A DNA stretch of 64,000 nucleotides from NCBI GenBank assembly GCA_013397455.1, contig VYZB01000036.1:2781690-2845689 (forward strand). Direction: 5' to 3'. Under the pieces are notes generated by a model that worked only from the letters and a program-made list of their open reading frames with translations, made no database searches and was not told where the DNA came from. The DNA is from Crotophaga sulcirostris. Taxonomy: Eukaryota > Chordata > Aves > Cuculiformes > Crotophagidae. Both the position numbers and the translations under genes were made by a program. Below, piece by piece: positions 36,986-49,856 of the stretch. How positions within the stretch are numbered: the first letter of the stretch is position 1; every line of letters starts with the position of its first letter.

Positions 36986-39900
36986 TGAGTCTGAAGGTAT
37001 AATTTTAAATTATAAATTGAAGTGACCCTCATCCTAACTCTGGACAGTTTGTTTCATGACACGGCTGTTGGAATTATACAGCGCTGAAGATTAATTTTCT
37101 GCTTCCTGGTAAAACTGTCACTGACTGACTGTTTATTTTAACTCTGTGCATATCAACTGAGAAAAAAAACACCTTACATCATAACTAGAAAGATAACCCC
37201 CTCCAGAAGCTGGTGTACAACAGGTGGTATAGACGCAAAATTGTCATAACTGAGAGCTTTACTGATCTCAACTTTATGGAAGGATCATGTAAACGCTGTC
37301 CACAGAGTGAAAGGAAAGTTTCTATTTACACAAGTGTCTCAGGAGAAGACTCAAAATAGTATTTCTTCAAAGGCTGTAACATATTCACTTAGAAAAAGAA
37401 CTCATTTTAATTTGTTACTGATTTTTTTATAAAACAGTAAACTCAGAAATGTTAAATGAAAATACCATAGTGTGCTTAGATTGCATTGTGTGTAGACAGC
37501 ATACTGGAGTATGCAGCAAAAGGTGACTCTGAGATTCTGTGTGCATCTGTGTTCTAGAATATCCCTGTGAAATAAACGAAAAGGTTTGATTTCACTGTGC
37601 TAGAAAAAGATCTTGTAAAATGATGAAAGTAAAGGAAAAGTAGGAATCCTATTTTAAGTTGAAAGCAATTGGACAGCAGCTTTAAAATGACTGTCTCACT
37701 CACGAAATTGAAAACCTCAGATCAGTACTGGGTATAATAAAGCGAACTGTAGATAATTTTTCTTAATATAAGTTAGTTTGGGGGAAAAAAATCTCAGTTT
37801 TAGTGCCACAACCTTAGAGTTTTAGATATTGAAAGTCTTGTTGAAAATCTTGGCTGTGGATCACATTTATAATGACGTTCTTCAGATGTGGTGGTATTCA
37901 GAGCAGAAGTTCTCATCAAAGAAAGGAAAAAAATTCCACTTGCACGAGACAGAAAATATGAAATTTCCTTAATAACTTAGTTTGCTCCAGGCGAAGAAGA
38001 GCTTAAGGACATTACTCTGCCTGCTGTTCCATATTAGTACTTTATCATGTTATTATGCCTGCAACATAACTAATTTATTTGGCAGAGATATAACACTATT
38101 TTTCCCCACCAGGCATCTCACAGTATAAAAATAAAAGTATTTGTGGGTCTTCTCTATGACAGTTTCAAATAAAGGTACAGCCACCACAGGTCTAAGAAAG
38201 AAAGGGGTGACAGAGAGAGATAAGGAAATGAAGTTACAAACTGTTAGATACTTACGAATTACACATTAGTGGATAATGGTTGCAACTAACAGCTGTTTTA
38301 AGACAACAAACACTACAGACTCGCTCCTTTTTTTGTTTTGTTCGACGAGCAGGTCATCAGATATCAGAAAACACAATATAGTCTGTTTGGATTTAGAAAT
38401 GATTATGCACTTTCTTCTATTTTACAGTGTGTGACTTGTAATTAAAAATCATTACTCCTGGTAATGACAATGAAAATAAACTGTAAATGTGTATATATAC
38501 ACAGTTGCTCCTCAGAATTGTATATTCTACAGAATAAGTCCTGATCAAAAGGCAAAGACTGGTCTTTTTTATTTAAGTATAAGTTGGAAATCATCCAAAG
38601 ATGACACTTGTGTGTTAATTGACATAGGGGTTATAAGACAACAAGCCAAGGAGTTACACAAAAGGTTGACACATCCATGTGTGAATTGTACGACATGGTT
38701 TTTTCTCTGTGTTAAAAGAAAACTCATCCAGAAAATATTCAGAAAAAAGCATTGTAAGAGACAAAGGGAAATAGATACCTAGCATGCCTCATTATAATAT
38801 ATTCTATCTTTCTCTCTCATTGTCCCAGTCTCGTCAATCAGACCGTCACAACATTTTCATAACTTTGTAATTATCATACACAAGTGGAATAGCAAAGATG
38901 AAAAAGGGGAATAGAAATGAAGTGATTGCAGAGTATGCATGTCATTTGGTCATGTCAGTAATTGCTAATTAACTTATCCCATGTCTTTTCACTGTACAGT
39001 ACATGCCAGACATACAGCCCAGTGACGATCTGTTCATCATATATTCGCTGAAATTAACTGCAGCAACTTAAACCACAAATCAACTAGCTTGAGAAGAGAA
39101 TATTTTGAATAATTAGTTCCTTCCACCATCGCAATTACTCATGTGTGTTGAGAGCCACCCAAAAAAAGTATAAACCACATCCTATACATCTTGCTTGTTC
39201 TTAATGTTTATCTCAGTTCAGTTGCCCTCCCACTCCCTCCTCACCCTCCCTGCAACAACATATCTGTCTATTTAATATAGACTTCTTAGATTCTTTTGTA
39301 TTGATTTTTTAAAATGTGCATACTTTTTGGTAAGCCTTGGAGTGTTTACTCTCCACTGTCACTTAAACAAGGAATGTCTCAGATTGCATGAACTTATTTT
39401 CTTTTGTCTGAAGAGTTCATGGAAACAGAGATATTTAAAGTTTATTAAATTATAAAATGGGAATTTCTTCGTTGAAAGAATAGCAAGGGAGTTTATAGTG
39501 CCAGTGGAATTGAATAGTCTGTTCCTTATTGATACAATCGAAACAGCATGGAGTACTCAGAAATATACAGCCACCTAATCCTTCCTATGAAGACCCTACT
39601 GGCAAAATACTAAGGCTTTCAAAATTACTGTGAACAGGATCGTTGTCTTCACATGAGTGTTAACCTATTAAAATATGAGTGTGTTTATACTCCATGTGAT
39701 TGTGCCTGAGGAGGGAGCTGGAAGTCATGTACTGGGACTCCTGGCTCTGTATGCATACAGAGCCCTGGCAGGCATGTTTGTGCCTTTCCATCTAGCATCT
39801 CATCACATGTGATTAAAAATGAACAAAACATCTCTGATGATGTTTCTGTTGGGAAATACTACCTTTGTAGAATCGAAAATGTTTTGGGAAACTGCGCCAA

Positions 39901-42900
39901 TTGCGTTAGATCTCTGAGAGGGTTCAGTGTCTGGGAACCAGGACCTGGCTGTCCAGGGGTCTCCACCACCCCAGCAGCTGCAGTGCCCAAGGCACAGGCA
40001 GCTGGAACCATGGTTTGGATTTTACCAAGCTGTAATTTTTTAAGTCCCTTTTATGTATCCAATTCCTATATATTTTGCCCTTTTTTTTTATATATATTTA
40101 GTTTTTGCAGGGTATAACAGCACTGAATGAAGGTGTGGAGTTGCTGGATTTAAAAGGAGAGTTTGCACACAGCTGCCACTGATTTGTGCATGTGCAGTGG
40201 TGAAGAGTCTGTGAAAGCCTATCACATCAGGAACTGCAGTTCTGTGGCTGTGTTTCAGTGCTGGCGTCAAATAAAAAAAATCCTGATACTTCAGAGTCAA
40301 AAAATGTCTTAACTTTTCCACTCTATTAAAAAAAATCCTCCACAAAACCACTCACCAGTTCACCTTTTTCATAATGATTCTCTCTGAGAAAAACATTAAT
40401 ATCGGAATTTTTCCAAAAGGGAAGTTTTTCCCTATTAACTTGACTTTTTCTATCTCAAAAATGTAGGGATGATAATCTAAATATGTGAACACACAGGTAG
40501 TATATAATGAGGAAATTCTTCCATCCCCTCGCCCCTGCTGCTAAAATCCTATCAGGAGTATTTTAGTGGCATGAATTCAGGGAGGAGATGCTGCTGGGAC
40601 AGTCAGGTGCTGTCAGGACGAGGTTCACAACAGTGACAGGCTCATTCGTTACTGTTGCTGCGAAGTTTTGCTAAGTTAGATGAGGACAGTTTCTGAGGCA
40701 ATATCAAATGACTTAGAGGTTAGGAGTGAATCACTAGCACACAAAAAGCCTTGATGAAAGTGATGTTTCTGTTTCCTTTCATGACTGCGCTGAGATGTTG
40801 TGGGATTCAGGTGCCCTGACTCCAATTGGCTTCTCACGGTTGGCTGAGGGGAGAGTTGGGAGAACTAGAGGATTATCTGAGGTAAATGCACTCATGAGCT
40901 GATTACTCAGGTTGTATCCTCTCATAATTGGGTTTTCATTTGATACTGCGTGTCACCCAGCTCCCACTGCAGTCGGGGGGAAGCCACCCTTTGAATTCAG
41001 CTGCCGTTGGATCAGGATCTGGATATAAAGCACTGGCACCTATTTCAGCTGTCAAAAATTTCAGTCCCTGTCATATAAATGACAGAAGATAAAGCAGAAT
41101 TTAAAGACTGAGAAGGAAATTTAAATATGCTTCAACATTTGCTGCATTTGGGAGCTGACATGCTGCCAGAAATTTGATGTGTGTTTTCATATGCTGTACA
41201 AGCTTACATTTTTGTTTGTTTTTCACAATAGAATAATAATCAACAGACTGTGGCCTTAGACTCAGGCTCTGATGATTCTTTCCACTTCTACTTCATGAGC
41301 ATGTGGAACTCTGGCTTTGCACTTTTGGTGTTTCATTGTTATCACAATGTAATAACATATATGAATAAGATAGTGGTCTGAGAACTGACAGTAATAGTGC
41401 ATTCTGGCATTCATGATGCTGTGTTTTTGCCTCATTTCTTTTTTTCTCTTCTATTTAATATTAAAACAGTGGTAACTTGTGTCCACGGTTCCATTGGTCT
41501 GGGAACTACATGCCAAGACATGTATATGCCCAAGTGTCTAGTTATAAATACAGACTGCAGGAAGCCAAGTAATGCACCCAACGTTTCACAGCGAAATTGT
41601 AAGGTGAAAAAGCTGGTAGACACAGTGAAAAGATGGATGAGGCACAGTGTGAAGCAATTATTTCTTCTTCTTCACTCCAGGGCAGATAAAAATGGTCTGT
41701 TTTGTTTATAGGCAGGTGTGATGTCTTTCAAAGAGGTGCATACAATATTTCTGTCATCGAGTGATTCACAGAAAAATTAGGAAGCCGATTTACTTTCCAG
41801 AAGCTTGCAAACCCTGAACCCAGAGGCAGGTGTTATGGAGTTTCATACACTAGAGGCTTAGTTTAGGGGAAAGCAGAAATATCAACATACTGATCACCAA
41901 TGTAGTAATAAGTTAAGGTCAAAAGAATAAATTAGACAATGAGATGAATTTCTGCTGTCGTTTGCTGTAAAAGAGGAAGGAAAATAGGTAGCTAAGATTA
42001 GGAGCTAAGGACATTAGCTCCAAAATTTCTCCTCTAATGGAATTACATTGATAAAACTGTTCTCCTTGTTTCAAAAATGTAGAGATAGATCCATGCATAA
42101 TAAGCTTTCTCAATTTGCATGCAGATTAAATTTACATATTTGCCCCCCAGGAAGCTGAGAGTGTAATCCCCTGTGCACAAAATTTGGGAATTCTTGCTAT
42201 ATTAAATGTGAGGGAGTGACAGTTTCATACTGTGGTACTTCGGGACTATGCATCTTCAAACTACTGCTAGTCCCTTTCACTAAGACATATAAATACATGT
42301 TTCTCATCAAGACATTTCTTTAACAAGGAAAGAAGGCAGATAGGTAATCAGGTGATAAATATATGGCATGTATCCCTATTGCATCTGCCTCTGGAGCTCC
42401 AAAATGGCCACGGGCCAAAAATTTTGTGAAAAAAAAGTGATTGCCGCAGCATGTTTTCTTTTGGTTCCTTAATTGAAGTAGCTTCAACTGCCATGTCTTT
42501 ATGTTTAAAATTGGCACTCTCTCTTTAATCTGGATTGTCAGCTTCACAGAAATTGTGGAAACCTCATCTCCAAGAAATCCTTATTTCAGAGAATGAAAAT
42601 AGTTTAGCAGGGAATTAAAAATTAATTTTATGAAACCAAAAATAAAAAGACTGTTATTTTAAAGATCTATGTACTGAGATTTGCTGGAACTAGTAGTATG
42701 GATACTATTTCAAGAAAATTCTATTGTATTTTTATTTCTGTCTGGAGCAAACTTGGAAAGGATTAGAAATATCAGGGGAATTGGACTCCTGCCAACCAGA
42801 AATTTATTAAGAACAACACTTTATTGTGCTCACATAGCATTCCTTTGGTCTTCTAAATTATATTTAGAGACAGACAGATTGATTTAAAATGCCTTCTTTA

Positions 42901-45900
42901 CAAACTAATGGTAGGAAGCTTATTTCTTTTTGCCAAAAAGTTTTGTTTGTGGGAAGAAGGGGGGAATCTTGTAAAGTACAGAGACCAATGTATTGTACAC
43001 AAGGACCACCCTTCAATGAATGAAAAAGGAAAAGTTCAAAGCTTTTCAGGCCTTTCTTAGACGGGGTATGGAGCTGTCAGCATTGTCAGTACAATTTATT
43101 CACACTGTTCAAGCGCTTATGAAAGCTACTGAGCAGTCTGATCTATAAGTGATTGAACAGACAATACTCCAGAGCTTTGAGTACAAATAAAAAGCCACTA
43201 TTTCAGGCTCCATGCATCACAACTAGTGCTTTCCAGGAACACTGCCAGTCTAAATAGAACACAATCTTGCTGTAAATTTATACAACACTTGAAAGGAAGT
43301 ATAAGGCTACACCGTGCCCTTCATAAATGCTTCTCTACCATATTTTTCCATTAGCAAGTGATAATTTGACTTGACAATATGCATGCCAGATTTAATTACA
43401 CATTCATATTCTGCTTTCCATTAACTATTATACTTCCTTTGTGAGCTGATTATGCTACAACATTTCACTTTCTAATGCCAGGATTTCCTGATGCCTCATT
43501 TACTCAATTGATTTAAAAAAATAATATTTCCTAGTCTAAGTGTTTGATCCACTATGCTTGCAGGGCAAATGTGTGCTATCCAAGACATATTTCATCCATT
43601 GATCCTGAACATTACTTCATAGTATAAGGCTGAAAGTGCAAATCCTTTTCAAGGCTGAAACTAAGACATTTGTGCCCACCTTTATATCTCTTCTGGTCAC
43701 TTATAGCACTCTCTCTTGAGATGATGCTGGATGGGACCATGGAGGGCAGAGTTTTAACCCTTATTCGCGTACACCGGGAAAGCAACTCCCTTCTCATACA
43801 CATAACTTACTGTTTCTGTAACACCTTCCTGTCCAGTAGAGTTCTACCACAAAGTTTTTAGGAAACTGTTCAGAGGATAGTAACTTGGTTGATGACATGC
43901 AACAATCCGACAGTCAATGAATTTAACACATTTTGGAAGCTGACCATTGGAACATAGCCATGGCAAATGTTATTTTTATTTCAGTTGATAATACAACAGC
44001 TTCACTTTTATCCTTAGATACATTTCTAATACTATAAATATAATGGAAAATTTACTGAGCAGAGGCTGTATGAAGTTCTCAAGATTTTCTTTGCTTAGAG
44101 TTTTTGGTCAAGATTTAGTATCTCGTCAGTCATGTAAATCTCCATTTTCACTGTTGAAGAATAACATATCGGAATAAAATATTCTTTAGGATTTTTTTTT
44201 TTAATTCCTGTATCTTGAGCACTCCAAATTGCCAGGGTCTATCCTGTCATATGTATTCTTATCCCAAATACAGGTTTTCAGAATAAATAGTTTAATCTGT
44301 GAAATAATTTATGCTCATATGTTGACAAACCCCACACATTTCTTAAGTACTCCCTTAAAAATATTTTAAAACAGGACCTGTTCTTTCCAAATGTAGTGTA
44401 AAAAAATGATGGTAGTTGCTTAAAAATTATGAGCTGAAGCATAAACAAACTGCATGCTCATTTTATTTAAATAATGTATTTTGAGCATTTAGGATTCATA
44501 TTTTCAAGCATTTTTTTCTGAAACCACAAGTGTGGATGATTCATTTTATTTTAATAGAAGGAAGATGAGAACAGATAACTATAATAACGTGACTCCAGGA
44601 GAAGGAAAAAAAAACAATTCTCATCAACATAAGATATAATAATGAAAATTTTCACTGTTGGATTCTCTGAAAAGGCTGCTTTTTATTATGATGCTGAAAT
44701 AAAATCATTTAACTGTAGCAGAAATATAGTTTTCTTTGTAAACCAGATTAAGTTGAAATTGGTTTCCATTAAAGTAGGCAATGAACATCAAGACTTACTG
44801 ACATGAGAGTTAATATTTTGCTAAGGTAAAGCCAAAGTCTACTTTTATTTTGAAGGGCACTAAATCTTCAGCTTTCCACAACATTAAGTCAGTAAATATC
44901 ATGTATTAATTTCCTTTATTTATCTTATTACCACAAATACTAACTAAAAAGAAAATACACCGCATAATGGAATCAGGTATTAAAGTACTTTACAAACATT
45001 CAGCAATGGTGAAAATAAATAGGTGGGCTTTGAAACAACTAAAAAAATCTCTTTCTGTGATACAAATTTGCACATAACGGAGTCAGATATTCTCCTCTCG
45101 TGCTTCCTGAGGTTGATAGCTGTTATCTATCAGTGAAAATGCATTTCTTTATGTTAACTGTTGTGCAGTACTGATGACAGGATATTTCTCAAGTTGCCAG
45201 GAACAGAGCTTGCCTGCTGTGATGCTCAGTAACACCTTGCATACTTCAAAAGGAAGGCCACGCAGCCCATGGAGCACTGCAGTGACAATTCCCAGATGGA
45301 ACAGTCACAGGCCAGGTCTTAGAGACAGCTCGCATTCTTCATTTTTTGAAATTTGATTGCATAGTATGGGAACATTGTTTTTTCAACTTCAACTTCATCC
45401 CTAACCTGAATCAGGGAGACTTAGCATCTCAACTCTGATTCTTTACAGCAGTCTCCTTCACACTTTTCTAATATAATGCACCTTCAAGGACCAGGCTTCT
45501 GTGTTGCTTCTGTTTCAGTGCATGAATCCATTTAGACACACTTCCCATACATTGCCCACATTGCAGTTTTGTTGTTTTTTTTTCAAATAGCTGTTTCTGT
45601 AGCTGATTTCTCTAAATACATTTTGAAAAAAATGATCAGGGGTCATTTTTCTCCACTTTCTTCTTGTTGAAGAGGTAGAAAATTTTAGACTAATTTTAAT
45701 TACAAAATTACATATATTTAGTTAATAAACAAGTGCAAACCATCCCTTTTTTGATATTTCTGTTTTCAAAATAGATTATCTGAAAATGGCCATCAGCCAT
45801 TTTTAATTCCACAGACTGTGATAGCAGATATGGCTACTCACTTCTGTTCCCTGTGTTCTGCATGTAAAGAAAAAAAAAACAAGCAGAGGTGGTGAGATTC

Positions 45901-48167
45901 ATCAATGCCTGCAATATGGACCCAAACTCCCATTTTAGTCAAGGGAGATCCAGGCAGTTTATACTTATAATCCAGAATCCGTAATTCATAGGTTAAAATG
46001 GATATTTGATATCACTCTAAAATTTGCCCATTGTTCTTTCTCACTGGGGAGCCTGGAATAGTTGGATCATTTTAGAAACTACAGTGTCTGCAGTTAGATA
46101 TAAGAAGTCAACTGAGATGAATTCCATTCTAGGCCTTCCCAATCTCAGTCTCTTTTATTGGTTTGAGTCTGGAGGTTTCCTTCTGAGCAGCTGACCTGGG
46201 TTGTTAATTAAGCTAATATCAACCTGGCATGGCTGGGCTAGGTCACCAGCTGGTCTTTTGTATTGTCTAGCATTCTTCTGTTAAAATAAGATTTCCCAAG
46301 CATTCATTTTTGTATAAGATTGACAGAAAAAAGTCAATAAAAAAGGAAATCTATTGAATGACTTCTGAATACAGCCTAATAATGGACAAAAAATGATTTC
46401 TGATAAAAAATAGCAAACATTGACATGCTAATATCAAATTTTTCTCCCTCCCCTTTTTAAAAAGAAACTACTTACTGTGGACTTTTTACTGATTTTTTCA
46501 TTCCTACAGAATGAAAACAATGGAATAATAGGAGCTATTGTTACAAAAATATTCAGACTGCATTTTTGTGAAAATAAAAACAAATTCTTTAAAACACTAT
46601 GATGAAAAGGACAAGAATGGGAAATATGACATGGCAAAACCTTAGCTTTTCAAGTGGCATTACATTCTCATTACAATGAAATTCTTAAAAATGAAAGGAT
46701 ATTATGGTGATTTCACCTATTTTATTTGCACACTATTATAGATATCTGTAATTTCACTTATTTCTTTAGCTGTAATTTGAATTACTTGCATGCTACCTCA
46801 TAGTCAGGACCAAAATCTGCCTCTTTGCTCTCTTGCGTTTTTCTCTCCTCCCTAATGATGTCAAAAAATATAAGCCACCTGTAATACAACTCAATTAATA
46901 AAAGGTATGATCAAATTATAGATAATGAATCTGATAGCAAGTCTTGGCCTGAACTCAGAAAACAACTATGTAGCAATATGCAAAGACGTGAAAATAAGTC
47001 TGACTGATAGACTTCACTGAAGGGGAGATTCTGAGGTGATGGAAAGTTTGCCATTAATGTCAATAATAAGTCCATCTTTGGTGTGGGAATAAGGAGGTTT
47101 AAACAAATGCTAACAGAGGACAGCCACAGTCTAAGTTTTACCACTGTTACAAAAATTGCATATATTGTAAAGGGTTGCACTCTGAACAGAAAGTGACCTG
47201 TGAGCACCTTGCTAAGCAGAATAATGAATGAGTGGGAAGGCTGCATTGTAGGCCTTAGTTAAACTACTGATGTTCGAGTAAGATGACTGATGACATCTTT
47301 TTCCTCTCTGAGGCTTGTTACATCTATCTGAACATGTGCCTAAAGCAGTTCTGAGAGAAACACTTTTCTGTTCCTGGAAAAAGATATGTGTTTTGCTCCC
47401 TAACCATGTGCTTTGTGCTTTGTGGTAGATATCTGTGCAATCCTTCATTTGTGCGTTTCTTTCTTTGTCAAGTAAGTTTCTCCACTAAAGCATAAAAGAC
47501 TTTGAAACCTGGGGAAATGTGGAAGTATACCATATATTTCCCATCCTGGAAATTTTTTTCAGAGAAGTCTGAGAAAAATTAGAAGGAGATCTGAAGTCAG
47601 AAGAAACCTGAGGATAATATAGAGGCTTAGAGTAATAAAGGATTGCCTGAGAAAGGTGGCACTGACAGGGGAGGAAATAAGAATTGTGGTGAAAGGAGAT
47701 GGGATAACATGGGGTGTTTCTTGGCATGGGACAAGAAAAATGATTTGGAAATATTTTCTTGCTACAGTACCAGCAGTGGCTTTCAAATCCTTTTCATCAA
47801 GAAGAGAGACTTAAGATTTTGAAGAAAACACTGGAAGTATGTGGATGATTAGAGTAACCTTAGTTGAAGGACTAGACCCTGTAAACCATGAAAATGCTGA
47901 AGAATAACCGTAGGAATTTGTCTAATGCCGGTTCAGAAGTTACTCAGGGACTGGCTCAGGGTAAACCATACTATAGGCTGCACACTTGGGAGGAAGGTTC
48001 ATTGTTAAAAGGAAATTAAAAACATGCTATCCTCTCTAAATTAAGAAGAGATATATAAGCAAGGTGATTGAGACTATGATTCACCATGACTGCCTCTCAA
48101 CGAACACCTGTCTTATGAGGCAATGGCTTGTAGTGCCACGAGACTGGGACTTCACATAATGAAGTAG
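36986..48167. other. Long AT-rich interval without recognisable gene
   Basis: Over 11 kb I find no convincing exon, RNA gene or named transposon. It contains a minus-strand G-quadruplex motif at 39225-39250 and two further traces of the CCATTGAAGTCAATGG-like motif (45928-45946 and 47051-47066). Many 60-110 codon frames occur on both strands, none with recognisable domains. The interval ends at the 3' terminus of the longest CR1. Confidence 0.5.
39225..39250 (-). other. G-quadruplex-forming motif
   Basis: The plus strand has five CCC tracts (39225-39227, 39229-39231, 39235-39237, 39244-39246, 39248-39250). On the minus strand these are five GGG tracts with loops of 1, 6, 3 and 1 bases, which satisfies the usual G3+N1-7 rule. 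It lies in otherwise AT-rich DNA. Whether it folds or acts is unknown. Confidence 0.75.
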
Positions 48168-49362
48168 TCATAGAATCGTGGAATTGTTTAGCTTGGAGAA
48201 GACGCTTAAGATCACTGAGTTTAACTGTTCACCTAGCACTGCCAAGTCCACCACTAAACCATGTCCCTAAGCACCATGCCTATGTCTTTTAAATACCTCT
48301 AGGGATGGTGACTCCATCAGTTCCCTAGGTAGCCTGTTCCAATCCTTAGCAACCTTTTTGCTGAAGAAATTTTTCCTAGTAACTAGTCTAAACTTCCCCT
48401 TTCACAACTTGAGACCATTTCCTTTTGTCCTATTGCTTATTACTTGGGAGAAGAGACCAACATCCACCTCATTGCAACCTCCTTTCAGGTCTCCCCTCAG
48501 CCTCCTCTTCTGCAGACTAAACAACCCCAGTTCCCTCAGCCTCTCCTCATAAGACCTGTGCTCCAGAGCCTTCCTTAGCCTCGTTGCCCATCTTTGGACA
48601 CACTACAGCACTACAATGACCTGACACAGTCTTGTTGAACTTCATAGAATTGGCCTTGGCCCAATGATCCAGCCTATCCAGATTGCTCTATGAAGCTTTC
48701 CTTCCTTCAAGCAGATCAATACTCCCACCTGACTTGGTGTTGTCTGCAAATGTACTGAGGGTGCACTCGATCCCCTCATTCAGATTATTTCTAAAGATAT
48801 TAAACAAAGCTGGCCCCAGTACTGAGCCCTGGGGAACACCACTTGTGAGTTACTACCAACTGGATTTAACTCCGTTCACCACAACTATTTGGGTCTGACA
48901 GTCCAGCCAATGTTTTACCCAGTGAAAGGTACATCTGCCCATGTCATGAGCAGCCAGTTTTCCCAGGAGAATGCTGTAGAGGAGGGTATCAAAGGCTTTA
49001 ATAAAGTCTAGATAGACAATATTCAGAGCCTTTCCTTCATTGACTAAGCAGGTCATCTTGTCACAGATGGAGACCAGGCTAGTTGAGCAGGACCTGTGTT
49101 TCATTAACCTATGCTGACTCGGCCTGATCACCTGGTTGTCATGTACATGCTGAGTGATGGCAGTCAAAGTTACCCGCTCCATAACCTTCCTGGCACTGAA
49201 CTCAGACTAACAGGTCTGTAGTTCTCCAGATCCCCTTTCTGGCCCTTCTTGAAGATGGGTTTTGCATTTTCTAATTTCCAGTCAAATAGAACCTCCTTGG
49301 TCAGCCAGAAGTGCTGATAAATGATTGAAAAAGGGGCTTGGTGAGCTTCTGCCAGCTCCAAG
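48168..49362 (-). mobile_element. CR1 LINE, internally deleted copy with reverse transcriptase remnant, antisense
   Basis: This is the longest CR1 in the window, about 1.2 kb on the minus strand. From its 5' end (high coordinates) it holds part of the reverse transcriptase, then, after an internal deletion near 48620, the ORF2 C-terminus ([18 protein letters not shown] and [15 protein letters not shown] in one frame). The 3' untranslated region follows and ends at 48168 with TCATAGAATCGTGG on the plus strand, the ATTCTATG-type terminus. A second small deletion removes the IALYNY-type segment before LKGG. The 5' end is truncated at about 49362. Confidence 0.97.
48254..49360 (-). pseudogene. 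CR1 ORF2 (reverse transcriptase) pseudogene
   Basis: ORF2 of CR1 encodes an endonuclease and reverse transcriptase. Only RT and C-terminal parts remain here. The first part includes WKLENAKPIFKKG and NYRPVSLSSVPG (about 49170-49360). After a frameshift near 49180, the palm region follows with VYLDFIKAFD (first catalytic aspartate kept) and HWVKHWLD. Two adjacent in-frame stops (TAG TAA on the minus strand) follow the SSW near 48850. The frame then continues in register with [17 protein letters not shown] and the catalytic box, which reads FADN instead of the usual FADD. A further stop lies in the downstream LDRLDHWAK-like part, and then the sequence is deleted to the C-terminus. The enzyme cannot be made or function. 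Confidence 0.93.
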
Positions 49363-49581
49363 AGAAGAGAAAATAAATATTTCACACAACCACACAAGCT
49401 TGTTTGGAATAGAAAGAAACGCACTAAAATGCGCATGGATTAATATGATCAGTCTACCAAGTGTGAGGGCTATGGAGGAGCTGAACCGAGAATGGTTATT
49501 TGCTGTTTCTTGTAACATGAAAATATGTAGACTATGAAATGCAAAGCCAGCAAGACTAAAATAAACAAAAAAGAAACATTT
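49363..49581. other. Short unique spacer between two CR1 copies
   Basis: About 220 bases of AT-rich sequence separate the long CR1 from the short one. I see no CR1 similarity in it, so the two copies look like independent insertions rather than one interrupted element. Confidence 0.5.
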
Positions 49582-49600
49582 CCCCCCCTTTCCCCCCCCC
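49582..49600. repeat. C-rich homopolymer tracts adjoining CR1 3' end
   Basis: Seven C (49582-49588), TTT, then nine C (49592-49600) directly abut the 3' octamer repeats of the neighbouring CR1. The minus strand therefore carries two long G-runs that also satisfy a G-quadruplex rule with single-base G loops. Confidence 0.85.
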
Positions 49601-49808
49601 AGTATCACAGTATCACAGTATCACCAGGTTGGAAGGGACCTCTGAGATCATCAAGTCCAACCTATAAGCCAACACTAACACCATCTCATCACCTAAACCA
49701 TGGCACTCAGTGCCTCATCCAGTCTTCCCTTAAACACATCCAGGGTCGGCGACTCCACCACCTCCCTGGGCAGCGCATTCCAGTGGTCAATCACCCTTTC
49801 AGTGAAGA
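49601..49808 (-). mobile_element. CR1 LINE, short 3' end, TGATACTG-type subfamily, antisense
   Basis: Only about 208 bases of 3' sequence are present. Three octamer units (AGTATCAC on the plus strand, 49601-49624) are followed by the 3' untranslated region and the last part of ORF2. Its 5' truncation point, after TCAATCACCCTTTCAGTGAA, lies against a TA-rich tract. It differs from the 32107-32377 copy at about 13 of 205 aligned positions by my hand count. Confidence 0.96.
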
Positions 49809-49809
49809 A

Positions 49810-49855
49810 AATAATCAATTATATAATAATATATAATATATATAGTATATAATTA
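49810..49855. repeat. TA-rich low-complexity tract
   Basis: A run of TATA, AATA and TATAATATATATAG words follows the truncated 5' end of the short CR1, repeating the arrangement seen at 16190. Confidence 0.88.
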
Positions 49856-49856
49856 A

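Noticed and set aside
48358..48552. Plus-strand frame rich in Ser, Leu and Pro
   Set aside because: It is the antisense of the CR1 ORF2 C-terminus.
49363..49600. One single CR1 interrupted by a short insertion (48168-49808)
   Set aside because: The copy at 49601 is a 3' end of a different octamer subfamily and repeats 3' sequence already present at 48168, so these are two separate insertions.
49534..49836. Plus-strand frame of 100 codons
   Set aside because: It covers the C-tracts and the antisense CR1 3' end at 49601-49808.
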